Positions 30,974 to 40,006 of a stretch of DNA of 64,000 bases are shown in pieces. The stretch spans positions 56,559 to 120,558 of the forward strand of contig JACESU010000004.1 of NCBI GenBank assembly GCA_013911655.1, read 5' to 3'. The notes under the pieces were generated by a model, which was not told the DNA's origin, ran no database searches, and saw only the letters and a program-made list of their open reading frames with translations. Positions within the stretch are counted from its first letter, which is position 1; every line of letters starts with the position of its first letter. The position numbers were made by a program, and so were the translations under genes. This stretch comes from Alphaproteobacteria bacterium (lineage in GTDB: Bacteria; Pseudomonadota; Alphaproteobacteria; Caedimonadales; UBA1908).

Positions 30974-31999
30974 ATGGCCCTGACCCCTTTGACCCAGAGA
31001 CGCCTAAGCTACTTTAAAAAGAACAAGCGCGGCTTTTTTTCGTTGATCGTGTTTAGCGTTCTTTTTGTCCTGTGCAGCTTTGCCGAGTTCATTGCCAACG
31101 ATAAACCGCTTTTTGTCGCGTACGATCAGGGGTGGTATTTTCCCGTTTTTAAAACCTATCCTGAAACAACTTTTGGGGGTGATTTCGAGACCGAGACCGA
31201 TTATAAGGATCCGGCGGTTCAAGAGCTTATCCATGCCAAGGGATGGATGGTTTGGCCGCTTCTTCGCTATAGCTATGATACGGTGAATTATGACCTGACA
31301 ACACCGGCACCGTCCCCACCAAGCCCGGAAAATTGGCTGGGGACTGATGATCAGGGCAGGGACGTTTTGGCGCGTCTTATTTATGGGTTTCGTATTTCTG
31401 TGATGTTTGGATTGATTTTAACGGTGTCGAGCTCGGTCTTTGGTCTTCTTGCCGGCGGGGTGCAGGGGTATTTTGGGGGACGTGTGGATTTGGTGATGCA
31501 GCGCCTTATTGAAATCTGGGCGGGCCTTCCGGTCTTGTATCTTTTAATCATCCTTGCAAGCCTTGTGGCGCCAAACTTTTGGTGGCTTTTGGGCCTCATG
31601 CTTTTGTTTAATTGGATGACCCTTGTGGGGGTGGTCCGCGCCGAGTTTTTGCGCGCTCGCAACTTTGACTATGTGCGCGCCGCGCGCGCCATGGGCCTTT
31701 CGACGCCGCGTATTATGTGGCGCCACGTCCTGCCCAACGCCATGGTCGCGACCATCACGTTTTTACCGTTTATTTTAAGCGGGGCCATCACAACCTTGAC
31801 GTCGCTTGATTTCTTGGGGTTTGGGTTACCGCCTGGATCACCGTCTTTAGGTGAAATGCTGGCCCAAGGAAAGAACAACCTGCAAGCGCCCTGGCTTGGT
31901 ATGACAGCCTTCTTGGCGGTGGCGGTGACGTTATCCCTTCTTGTCTTTGTGGGAGAGGCGGCACGCGACGCCTTTGATCCCCGGAAACTTCAAAAGTGA
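30974..31999 (+). CDS. yejE: peptide ABC transporter permease (YejE-like)
   Basis: A 341-residue permease of the DppC/OppC type. It has an N-terminal basic leader (RRLSYFKKNKRGFFSLIVF) and one helix, then a periplasmic domain with ATTFGGDF-like residues. The core begins at NWLGTDDQGRDVLARLIYGFR, a signature of the subfamily, and carries the EAA loop YVRAARAMGLSTPRIMWRHV. It starts three bases after the yejB stop. Confidence 0.93.
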   Translation: MALTPLTQRRLSYFKKNKRGFFSLIVFSVLFVLCSFAEFIANDKPLFVAYDQGWYFPVFKTYPETTFGGDFETETDYKDPAVQELIHAKGWMVWPLLRYSYDTVNYDLTTPAPSPPSPENWLGTDDQGRDVLARLIYGFRISVMFGLILTVSSSVFGLLAGGVQGYFGGRVDLVMQRLIEIWAGLPVLYLLIILASLVAPNFWWLLGLMLLFNWMTLVGVVRAEFLRARNFDYVRAARAMGLSTPRIMWRHVLPNAMVATITFLPFILSGAITTLTSLDFLGFGLPPGSPSLGEMLAQGKNNLQAPWLGMTAFLAVAVTLSLLVFVGEAARDAFDPRKLQK

Positions 32000-32010
32000 G
32001 GGACGGCGCC

Positions 32011-33627
32011 GTGGCACAAAACCCTCTTCTACGTGTTGAAGATCTCAGCATTGCTTTTCAAGGTTTGAAAGAAACCCGGACCGTGGTGCACGCGGCTTCT
32101 TTTGAGGCCTTTCCTGGGCAGACCGTTGCCCTTGTGGGGGAAAGCGGATCAGGAAAATCCGTGACAGCACTTGCCTGCATGGGACTTTTGCCCTATCCCC
32201 AAGCGACTCATCCGACGGGCAAAATTTTCTTTAAAGATCAATCCCTTTTGACCATGAAACCTCGCCAAAGACAAACCCTTCGTGGCCGGCACATGGGGAT
32301 GATTTTCCAAGAGCCAATGACGTCGCTTAATCCCGTCCATACGGTCGAGACGCAAATAGGGGAAAGCGTGGGTCTTCATTTTGGGTTGTCTGGCGAAGAA
32401 CGGCGCGCGCGCGTGTTAGAGCTTTTGCGGCTTGTGGGCTTTGATAAGGTCGAAAGTCGGCTGGGGGCCTATCCCCATCAACTATCAGGCGGCCAGCGCC
32501 AGCGCGTGATGATTGCAACGGCTCTTGCCGGCAAACCAGAACTTCTTATTGCGGACGAACCTACAACCGCTCTGGATGTGACAATCCAGGCGCAAATCCT
32601 GTCTCTTTTGAAAGAGCTGCAAAAAGAACTGGGCCTGACCCTTCTTCTTATTTCCCATGATTTGGGGCTTGTGCGTCACATGGCGGACGAGGTGGTCGTC
32701 ATGCAAGACGGTTATACGCGGGAAAAAGGCTCTGTTAGCCAAATTTTTGAAACTCCTCAGCACCCCTACACAAAGCGCTTGTTGGACGCAGAGCCCGAGG
32801 GTCCGCCAACGCCCTTTAACAAGGAAAACAGTGACGTGATGCGTGCAGAAAGCTTGCGCATCTCTTTTCCCATCCAAAAAGGATGGCTTCGCCGGGCAAC
32901 CGACTGGGTACATGCGGTCAAAGATGTCTCGTGCCGGGTGCGTGTAGGTCAGACTGTTGGTGTTGTGGGGGAAAGTGGCTCTGGTAAGACAACCCTGGGA
33001 TCGGCGCTCTTACGCCTTACGGACTTTGAAGGAGACGTTTTTTTTGAAGGTAATGCCCTTAAAGAGCTTTCAACCAAAGAAATGCGCGCCCTTCGCCCTC
33101 GGATGCAGGTGCTTTTCCAGGATCCTTTTGGATCATTAAGCCCCCGCATGAGCGTGGCGCAAATTGTAGGCGAAGGTCTTTTGTATCACAAGCTTGCAAA
33201 GCTCGGTGTGCAGGCCGACGCCCTTATTGACGCTGCTCTTCTTAAGGTGGGCCTTTCCCCAGAGGTCAAGTGGCGTTACCCTCACGAGTTTTCAGGCGGA
33301 CAGCGCCAGCGCATTGCGCTCGCGCGCGCCCTGGTTCTAAAACCGCAGTTTCTCGTCCTGGACGAGCCAACCTCAGCCCTTGATCGGATTTTACAAAAAG
33401 AAGTGCTCGAGCTTTTGAAAGCCCTCCAAGTCGAGGAGCAAATGGGATACCTTTTCATCAGTCACGACTTAAAAGTTGTGCGCGCCATTAGTCATCATGT
33501 TTTGGTCATGAAAGACGGAGAGGTCGTGGAGGAGGGACCGGCTGAAAACCTCTTTGAAAACCCCCAGCATCCCTATACAAAACGCCTCCTTGCTGCAAGC
33601 CTAGACTGGAGGCGTGCACCTTGCTAA
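32011..33627 (+). CDS. yejF: peptide ABC transporter ATPase, two fused domains (YejF-like)
   Basis: 538 residues with two ABC modules. Module one: Walker A GESGSGKS, signature LSGGQRQRV, Walker [13 protein letters not shown]. Module two: [28 protein letters not shown]. Both end in the HPYTKRLL segment typical of oligopeptide transporter ATPases. I prefer GTG 32011 (GAGGG 7 bases upstream); a GTG at 31996 overlapping the yejE stop would add five residues. It completes the yejABEF importer. Confidence 0.93.
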   Translation: MAQNPLLRVEDLSIAFQGLKETRTVVHAASFEAFPGQTVALVGESGSGKSVTALACMGLLPYPQATHPTGKIFFKDQSLLTMKPRQRQTLRGRHMGMIFQEPMTSLNPVHTVETQIGESVGLHFGLSGEERRARVLELLRLVGFDKVESRLGAYPHQLSGGQRQRVMIATALAGKPELLIADEPTTALDVTIQAQILSLLKELQKELGLTLLLISHDLGLVRHMADEVVVMQDGYTREKGSVSQIFETPQHPYTKRLLDAEPEGPPTPFNKENSDVMRAESLRISFPIQKGWLRRATDWVHAVKDVSCRVRVGQTVGVVGESGSGKTTLGSALLRLTDFEGDVFFEGNALKELSTKEMRALRPRMQVLFQDPFGSLSPRMSVAQIVGEGLLYHKLAKLGVQADALIDAALLKVGLSPEVKWRYPHEFSGGQRQRIALARALVLKPQFLVLDEPTSALDRILQKEVLELLKALQVEEQMGYLFISHDLKVVRAISHHVLVMKDGEVVEEGPAENLFENPQHPYTKRLLAASLDWRRAPC

Positions 33628-33661
33628 GGTGACAAGGCAATACCATCAAGGAGTATCACCC

Positions 33662-35680
33662 ATGTCAGGCGACCCTTTGTTTAAACTAGTCTCTGATTTC
33701 TCACCAGCAGGAGATCAGCCGCAAGCGATTAAAGCGCTTCTTGAAGGGCTAGAAGCGGGCGAGCGAAATCAGGTTTTACTGGGTGTGACGGGGTCGGGCA
33801 AAACCTTTACCATGGCGCAAGTGATCGCGCGCTCGAACAGACCCGCCTTGATTATGGCGCCGAACAAGACCCTTGCGGCACAGCTTTACGCTGAAATGAA
33901 AGAGTTCTTTCCCGAAAACGCCGTTGAGTACTTTGTGTCGTACTATGACTACTATCAGCCTGAGGCTTATATTGCGCGCTCGGACACCTACATTGAAAAA
34001 GAATCCTCGGTCAACGAGCAAATTGACCGCATGAGGCACTCGGCGACTCAAGCGCTTCTTGAACGATGCGATGTGGTGGTCGTTGCCAGTGTATCTTGCA
34101 TTTATGGTATTGGCTCGGTTGAAAGCTACCAAGAGATGACCCTGACCCTAGAGGTTGGCCAAACCCTTGCCCCTCAAAAGCTTGCCCAGCGTCTTGTCGA
34201 GCTTCTTTACAAGCGCAATGACATGCACCTCAGCCGAGGAACCTTTAGGGTCCAAGGCGATATGGTCGAGATTTTCCCGTCACACCTAGAGGACGAAGCG
34301 TGGCGGCTGTCTTTCTTTGGGGACGAGCTTGAGAGCATCACCGTGGTGGATTCCTTGACCCGAGAGGTGCACGGACGTCCCACCACTCTCAAACTTTATG
34401 CCAATAATCACTATGTGACGCCGCGTGTCTCTATCCAGCGCATGATTCGCCAGGTGCGACAAGATCTTTCAAACCGCGTCACCGAGTTTGAGAGCATTGG
34501 CAAGCTTGTGGAGGCCCAGCGCCTTGACCAACGCGTGCGCTTTGATATTGAGATGTTGGAAACAATGGGATACTGCTCGGGCATCGAGAACTATTCCAGG
34601 TATTTGACGGGCCGCGCGCCTGGCGACCCGCCGCCAACGCTATTTGAATATCTACCCCAGAACGCTCTTTTGATTGTGGATGAAAGTCACGTAAGCGTAC
34701 CGCAGGTGCGCGGTATGTCTTTGGGAGATGCGGTGCGAAAAAATACCCTATCCGAGTACGGTTTTCGTTTGCCGGCCTGTAAGGACAACAGACCTCTTGC
34801 CTTTGCCGAATGGGACCGTCTTCGCCCTCAAAGCATTTTTGTGTCGGCAACCCCAGGCCCTTGGGAAATGGATCAAACCCAAGGCGTGTTTGTCGAGCAA
34901 GTCATTCGCCCAACAGGACTTCTTGATCCTGTGTGCGAGATTAAGCCGACAGAACATCAGGTAGATGATCTGATTCACGAGTGTCGGAAGGTCACGCGAG
35001 AAGGGGGGCGAATTCTTGTGACAACTTTGACCAAAAAGATGGCTGAGGCTCTTAGCCAGTATTTAAGCGAGGCGGGCCTTAAGACCCGCTATTTGCACTC
35101 GGACGTGGAAACCCTCGAGCGCATTGAGATTATACAGGATCTGCGGCGCGGCATTTTTGACGTGCTGATTGGGATTAACCTTCTGCGCGAAGGCCTTGAT
35201 ATTCCTGAATGTCAATTGGTCGCGATTTTGGACGCGGACAAGGAAGGCTATTTACGTTCACGCACGTCGCTTATCCAAACCATTGGGCGCGCCGCGCGTA
35301 ACGTGAAGGGCCGCGTGATTCTTTATGCCGATACTGTCACAAGATCCATGAAAGAAGCTCTTGAGGAAAGCGGGCGGCGCCGGGCAAAGCAAGAGGCCTA
35401 TAATAAAGAACACGGCATCACCCCAGAAAGCGTCCAACGCAAGCTGTCAGACATTTTGGAAAGCGTTTATGAAAAAGACCATGCGAGTTTGCTGAAGGTG
35501 TCGTCACCTGCAAGCCTAAAAGAACGCACCAAACTTATGAAGCGTCTTGAAAAAGAAATGTTAGAGGCGGCGTCAAACCTTGAGTTCGAGACAGCCGCGC
35601 GCCTTCGTGACGAGCTTAAAGCGTTGCAGCAAATGGATCTAACCCTACAAAAGGGGGCGGATGAAACCGAAGAAGAGTAA
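33662..35680 (+). CDS. uvrB: excinuclease ABC subunit B
   Basis: The damage-verification helicase of nucleotide excision repair. 672 residues from ATG 33662, with AAGGAG 9 bases upstream; in-frame codons before it lie inside yejF. Motifs: Walker A GVTGSGKT, the beta-hairpin YYDYYQPEAYI, DESHV, SATPGPWEM, GINLLREGLDIPE, QTIGRAARN, and a C-terminal UVR motif (LEKEMLEAASNLEFETAARLRDEL, partly). UvrA and UvrC are not in the window. Convergent with the L,D-transpeptidase gene, with only seven bases between. Confidence 0.96.
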   Translation: MSGDPLFKLVSDFSPAGDQPQAIKALLEGLEAGERNQVLLGVTGSGKTFTMAQVIARSNRPALIMAPNKTLAAQLYAEMKEFFPENAVEYFVSYYDYYQPEAYIARSDTYIEKESSVNEQIDRMRHSATQALLERCDVVVVASVSCIYGIGSVESYQEMTLTLEVGQTLAPQKLAQRLVELLYKRNDMHLSRGTFRVQGDMVEIFPSHLEDEAWRLSFFGDELESITVVDSLTREVHGRPTTLKLYANNHYVTPRVSIQRMIRQVRQDLSNRVTEFESIGKLVEAQRLDQRVRFDIEMLETMGYCSGIENYSRYLTGRAPGDPPPTLFEYLPQNALLIVDESHVSVPQVRGMSLGDAVRKNTLSEYGFRLPACKDNRPLAFAEWDRLRPQSIFVSATPGPWEMDQTQGVFVEQVIRPTGLLDPVCEIKPTEHQVDDLIHECRKVTREGGRILVTTLTKKMAEALSQYLSEAGLKTRYLHSDVETLERIEIIQDLRRGIFDVLIGINLLREGLDIPECQLVAILDADKEGYLRSRTSLIQTIGRAARNVKGRVILYADTVTRSMKEALEESGRRRAKQEAYNKEHGITPESVQRKLSDILESVYEKDHASLLKVSSPASLKERTKLMKRLEKEMLEAASNLEFETAARLRDELKALQQMDLTLQKGADETEEE

Positions 35681-35687
35681 CCCTTGA

Positions 35688-36275
35688 TTAAGGCTTAATC
35701 TCGATAGGAGTCCCTACAGGCGTTGCCGTGAAAATCTCTTCAATTTCGTCGTTTGTAACGGCAATACATCCAAGGGTCCAATCGTGAAGGGTATGAAAAG
35801 GGGTCGCCAAAGACAATCCCTTCATGAGGCCGTGGATCATGATATCTCCCCCGGGGCTGACCCCTTTTTGGCGGGCATGGGCGGTATCGGTTGCGTTGGG
35901 GTATGAAATCTTCAACGACAAGTGATATCGGCTCTTACTATTTTTTGACACAATGTGATAAAGGCCTTCGGGTGTCTTGCCGTCGCCTTCTTTTTCTTTG
36001 TGGCCGGTGGGACTAAATCCAAGAGCGACAGAATAAGACCGAATAAGATCAGCGTTGTGATAGGCATAAAGTTTGCGCGCCGATTTTTCTACCACAAGAC
36101 GGGTGATCTTGGAAATAGGTCCTTCTTTTTTGTGATTCAAAGCACGTACTGATTGTGTAATTATAAAGTCAGTTGCTGGTGGGGTAGAGGTGATGTATGA
36201 CGGCTTTTGCCAGAGGAAGTATCCTCCTATGGTCGCAACAAGTAAAACTGAAAAGAATAGAAAAATGCGTTTCAT
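35688..36275 (-). CDS. L,D-transpeptidase family protein (YkuD domain)
   Basis: A 195-residue protein with an N-terminal signal anchor (RIFLFFSVLLVATIGGYFLW). The YkuD catalytic domain starts near VVEKSARKLYAYHNADLIRS. It contains ALGFSPTGHKEKEGDGKTPEG and HGLMKG with the conserved His, and DWTLGCIAVTNDEI with the catalytic Cys. Such enzymes form 3-3 peptidoglycan crosslinks or attach proteins to peptidoglycan in the periplasm; the D-W-T-x-G-C-I-A-V subgroup is common in proteobacteria. ATG 36275 has AAGG 5 bases upstream. Divergent from the first protease gene. Confidence 0.88.
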   Translation of the reverse strand: MKRIFLFFSVLLVATIGGYFLWQKPSYITSTPPATDFIITQSVRALNHKKEGPISKITRLVVEKSARKLYAYHNADLIRSYSVALGFSPTGHKEKEGDGKTPEGLYHIVSKNSKSRYHLSLKISYPNATDTAHARQKGVSPGGDIMIHGLMKGLSLATPFHTLHDWTLGCIAVTNDEIEEIFTATPVGTPIEIKP

Positions 36276-36427
36276 GGCGCCTTTGTAGAAGAATATAGGG
36301 AATTTTTCTAGTAAAAAATTTAAAACCAAGACGATGATTTTTGCCAGATAAAGAGCATTTAAAAAAATGATTGATTTTTTGTTTTGGTGGGATATGTTAG
36401 AATGCGATTGCTTTTAAGAGAACCATA

Positions 36428-37537
36428 ATGTCAAGGAAATCTATTTTTACTGTATTCTTGCTAATTTTTATTTGTCACACGCTTCATGCGTCACTTCGAA
36501 CAGATCTTGCAGAGCGCACGCGAGAAGAGGTGCTTGCAAAGGCTGTCCAGCTGGGAAGAACGCTTCCCTGGGCCCAAGCGGTGGGGGCGGTTGTGCTCAA
36601 TGAGGGAGAGGATGTTGCAACGGGGATTGCCTTAGACCATCATACCATTTTAACGGCGGCTCATTTTAATTATTCAAAGCCGGATGCCCGCATTACGTTT
36701 ATTTTAAGCACGAATGCACAAGGCCAGTACATCCAAAAAGCCATAGATCCAACGTTTGACTGCGAGGTTTATGAGATAGACCGCGATCATATGTACGGGC
36801 ATGAGAGTTTCAAGACGCAAGATCCTGATCATTTTATCCTAGATTCAAAATATCCGTTAGACCAAGTCGGTGCTTTGGATAAGGAGATGATCTTGGACGG
36901 CATGAGATTTAAAGGGATCCCCTTGAAGGATCTAGGCGGACTTAGTTTTGAGGCATGTAAAGACATATTTCTTAGTAGTTCAGAGTTTTGTGGTGTGGAC
37001 TTACTGATCCTTAAAACAAAAAAACCTCTTCCAGAAGAGTTAGCGTATTCGCACTTTCTTTCACAGGATGTCGCTATTGATAAAATTAACGGTGCTTCTA
37101 TTGGGTTTGGATACACGTTGTACAATGATCACCCCAACGCGCCATATCGCACCAGCGAAAACCCTCTTGAGCAAAATCAAAGACACGTGATCAGTTGCAA
37201 TGTCTCATCCGCTTTTCTAGAGGGGGGGAGTAGTATTTTTTATGGCGCTTATGAAGCATTATTCATAAATGGAGATCACTCATTTATCCCCAAAAGTGAG
37301 ATGCTGATGACGGCAGGACTTCCCGTGGGCGGTGATAGTGGCGGGCCTCTCTTCATCAAAGAAGGTGACACGTATGTCCTTTCTGGCATTATGTCATTTA
37401 CACTTTCTCCTTTCGATAAGATCATAGTAGATCCCAAACTTAGAAGTTTGCTCGATACGATTAAGCAACCAATCTTTCCTGTTTGGCAAGATGTAAGGCC
37501 GTATTTGCCCTGGATCAAAAGTCACATGGAAAAGTAG
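36428..37537 (+). CDS. exported trypsin-like serine protease, copy 1
   Basis: 369 residues with a Sec signal (MSRKSIFTVFLLIFICHTLH, cleavage near HAS). The chymotrypsin-fold triad is visible: His79 in LTAAHF, Asp191 in CGVDLLILK, Ser304 in GGDSGGPLF. There is no transmembrane helix or PDZ domain, so it is a single-domain protease that acts in the periplasm or outside. The second copy at 37916-39025 has the same length and aligns without a gap; the last 20 or so residues are almost identical. Substrate unknown. A host-directed role is a guess based on the lineage and the neighbouring genes. Confidence 0.87.
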   Translation: MSRKSIFTVFLLIFICHTLHASLRTDLAERTREEVLAKAVQLGRTLPWAQAVGAVVLNEGEDVATGIALDHHTILTAAHFNYSKPDARITFILSTNAQGQYIQKAIDPTFDCEVYEIDRDHMYGHESFKTQDPDHFILDSKYPLDQVGALDKEMILDGMRFKGIPLKDLGGLSFEACKDIFLSSSEFCGVDLLILKTKKPLPEELAYSHFLSQDVAIDKINGASIGFGYTLYNDHPNAPYRTSENPLEQNQRHVISCNVSSAFLEGGSSIFYGAYEALFINGDHSFIPKSEMLMTAGLPVGGDSGGPLFIKEGDTYVLSGIMSFTLSPFDKIIVDPKLRSLLDTIKQPIFPVWQDVRPYLPWIKSHMEK

Positions 37538-37915
37538 GACTCAAAGACTTGCTTTGTAAGGGTGAGGGGGCTTTCTCTTAAAAGAGATTCCTCGACCATT
37601 ATACAATAAACTGCATTTCTGTGGAGGCGTTATGAAACGGTCTATTCTAAAGCTACCCTCAAGACCGACTAAATATCTTTTGTTCCTTTAGGAACTGTGC
37701 AAATTAATGTACGATTTTTCTTTGAGGTTCTGTATTATAAATAGAATCAAAAATAATAAAAGAACACATTTCATATGTTTCTATATTGAAGGGCGAACAG
37801 AAATATCCTAGTAAGAAAAAACAAAAAATTCACTTATGAAAAATATTACTAACATATTGATTCTGTTACTTTGTTTCTTATAGTCTTAGAAGTGTACTAA
37901 TTTTGGAGATTTTTA
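37538..37915 (+). other. intergenic region between the two proteases with short remnant-like ORFs
   Basis: 378 bases, AT-rich. It holds two very short open frames. One at 37632-37691 has a good GGAGG site and reads MKRSILKLPSRPTKYLLFL. The other, at 37836-37883, reads MKNITNILILLLCFL, which looks like the start of a signal peptide. Either may be a leftover of a decayed copy, or chance. The promoter of the second protease should lie here; I see no consensus pair. Confidence 0.4.
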
Positions 37916-39025
37916 ATGTCAAAAAAAATAATGTTAGGAGCGCTTTTGTTATGTGTCAACTCGAGCCCTCTTTATGCGTCACTTCGAACTGATCTTACGG
38001 ACCGTACGCCAGAGGAAGTATTGCAACGATCTGTTGGGTTGGGAAAAACGCTTGACTGTTCCAAGGTGACGGGGGCTGTTGTGATGAATGATGGGGAAAA
38101 CCTGCTTACAGGTGTTGCCTTAGATCGTCATACCATTTTGACGGCAGCTCACTTTGATTTTGCAAAGCCGGGTGCGCGCATTAAATTTATCTTGAGTGCA
38201 AATTTCCAAGGGCAGGTCATCAAAAAGTCAATAGATCCAGATTTTGACTGTCTTGTTTATGAGATTGATCGCCAAAACATCCATGTTTGTAGTAGTTTTA
38301 AAAATGTAAATTCTCAAAGATTTGCATTGAATATTGAAGGTGATTTAGAGCAAGTTCTTGATTTACCGATAGTGCAAATGCTAGATCGTATGAATTTTGG
38401 CAATCGTCCTGTGAAGGAACTAGAATACCTAAATTTTGAAGCTTACAAACAAAGATTCCTTAGTAACAGGAGCTTTTGTGGTGTTGATTTGCTAATTCTT
38501 AAAACAAAAAAACCCCTCCCTCAGGGCTTGCACTATCCTAAGTTTGCTCCAGAGAATAGGAACTTTGAAGAACAAAACTGCCTTTCAATAGGATTTGGAG
38601 AAACTATTTACAATCAACCGCCTATGCTGCCAATCTGTACAAGTAAGAATCCACTAGAAACGAATCAAAGACATGTCATTAGTTGCAAGGTGTCCCAGTC
38701 TTGTCTTGAAGCAGGGAACCATGTCTTTTTTGGAAGGTATGAGGGATTGTATATTAATGGAGATCAATCATTTATTCCTAAGAATGATATGTTAAAGACC
38801 ACAGGCTTGCCCGTAGCGGGAGATAGTGGCGGTCCGTTGTTTGTGCAAAAAGGAGAGTCATTCGAACTTTGTGGGATTATGTCACAGACTCTTTCTCCCA
38901 TGAGTGATGTTGTAGAAAATCCCATCTTCAGAAAGGTTTTAAAGACTGTTAAGCAACCAATTTTCCCCATATGGCAGGATGTAAGGCCCTATTTGCCCTG
39001 GATCAAAAGTCACATGGAAAAATAG
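37916..39025 (+). CDS. exported trypsin-like serine protease, copy 2
   Basis: 369 residues, tandem paralogue of the preceding protease. Signal peptide MSKKIMLGALLLCVNSSPLY with cleavage near YAS. The triad sits at the same positions: His79 (LTAAHF), Asp191 (CGVDLLILK), Ser304 (AGDSGGPLF). The two proteins are colinear over the full length. They differ most in residues 120-180 and 205-245, the loops that usually set substrate choice. GGAGA lies 7 bases before ATG. A hairpin follows the stop. Confidence 0.87.
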   Translation: MSKKIMLGALLLCVNSSPLYASLRTDLTDRTPEEVLQRSVGLGKTLDCSKVTGAVVMNDGENLLTGVALDRHTILTAAHFDFAKPGARIKFILSANFQGQVIKKSIDPDFDCLVYEIDRQNIHVCSSFKNVNSQRFALNIEGDLEQVLDLPIVQMLDRMNFGNRPVKELEYLNFEAYKQRFLSNRSFCGVDLLILKTKKPLPQGLHYPKFAPENRNFEEQNCLSIGFGETIYNQPPMLPICTSKNPLETNQRHVISCKVSQSCLEAGNHVFFGRYEGLYINGDQSFIPKNDMLKTTGLPVAGDSGGPLFVQKGESFELCGIMSQTLSPMSDVVENPIFRKVLKTVKQPIFPIWQDVRPYLPWIKSHMEK

Positions 39026-39052
39026 GTCTTAGCGACATGCTTCTCAAAAACC

Positions 39053-39081
39053 AGGAGGTTCACTATTTCAATGAATCTCCT
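39053..39081 (+). terminator. inverted repeat after the second protease
   Basis: AGGAGGTTCA (39053-39062) and TGAATCTCCT (39072-39081) pair with one mismatched position around a 9-base loop. No T-run follows, so this is a possible rather than a typical terminator. Confidence 0.35.
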
Positions 39082-39145
39082 CACATCACAAGAAATCTCT
39101 CTCAAAAAAAATTTAAATTATTAATAAATACTTAAAGCTTCACTT

Positions 39146-39171
39146 TATAATGAATATAATGAATAAGAGGG
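39146..39171 (+). promoter_or_regulatory. double -10 element and ribosome binding site of the ThiF-like gene
   Basis: TATAAT occurs at 39146-39151 and again at 39155-39160, followed by AGAGGG at 39166-39171, 8 bases before ATG 39180. No strong -35 is seen. The site fixes the original start of the ThiF-like gene at 39180, upstream of an in-frame stop. Confidence 0.5.
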
Positions 39172-39179
39172 ACGTCAAA

Positions 39180-40000
39180 ATGATCTATTAAGAGTTTACA
39201 AACAGAAGTAAAATTCTTATAAAACCACAGGTTCAGGAAACGATTTCAAAAATGAGGGTGCTGCTTTGTGGATGTGGCATTGGGAGTTATTTAGCAGAGG
39301 CTGTGCTGCGTATGGGGTGCTTGGACTTGACGCTGGTGGATATGGATACGGTGTCTGTCACCAATCTTAACCGACAAAACTATGAAGTCAGTGATGTGGG
39401 TGTGCCCAAGGTTTTTGGCCTGGCAAAACGCCTAAAGGCGATTTTTCCAGAAGCCACAATTACGGCTGTGAATGAATTTCTAGACTCAAGTAACGCTGAT
39501 AGTCTCGTAAAAAATACGAATATGATCTTAGACACCATTGATTACCTGGATATGGAGGCTATTCTTCTTTTGCACGAGCAAGCAAAATATTATAAAAACA
39601 TCTTCTAATCGCCATGAGTGTCGGATTTGGTGCGGGATTTTTTTATTTCTCACCTGAACATAACTATTCATTTCAAAATCATATTGAAGCAAAAACCTGG
39701 CGCACCATCACTGAAATGAATTACGCAGAAGCGTTTCAGGTGGTTCTGGGATCATTGCTGTCTATTTTGAATGAAGAGGTAAAAGTTGTGCTTGAAGGGG
39801 TTATTGAGCAAATGGCAAAAAAGCAACCATGTCCCGCCTCACAGGTTTCTGCGGGGGGGGGGGGGATGTGCTGTGCAGCCCTCACAGCTACTGCCGTTGA
39901 ACATATTGCGCGCGGGGAGGCTTTGATGCCCTTTCCCCAGTTCTATTACCTTGATCTTCACAAACTGATCAGACAGGGACAGGGCACTGTTATCTCGTAA
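39180..40000 (+). pseudogene. ThiF/E1-like adenylyltransferase gene with early stop and frameshift
   Basis: ThiF/MoeB/E1-like proteins adenylate a C-terminal glycine or a small substrate. The frame opened by ATG 39180 has TAA as codon 4. It then continues as typical ThiF N-terminal sequence (NRSKILIKPQVQETISKM) into the nucleotide-binding motif (VLLCGCGIGSYLAEAVL) and VDMDTVSVTNLNRQNY. At 39594-39598 an A5 run breaks the frame. With one more A, the text continues through HLLIAMSVGFGAGFFYF to a C-terminal region with FDL-like YYLDLHKL at its end. A G13 tract at 39853-39865 encodes four glycines. Two independent lesions make a true pseudogene likely. The first ATG after the stop (39252) would give only the central fold. 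Confidence 0.75.
39853..39865 (+). repeat. 13-base poly-G tract inside the ThiF-like gene
   Basis: An uninterrupted run of 13 G, in frame as four glycines within the C-terminal part. It is the longest homopolymer I noticed in the window. Such tracts change length easily by slipped-strand mispairing and act as contingency switches in some bacteria. Confidence 0.9.
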
Positions 40001-40006
40001 GGTATT

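Noticed and set aside
32011-33627. Reading the double ATPase as a fusion artefact
   Set aside because: YejF proteins normally carry two fused ABC domains, so this is the expected form.
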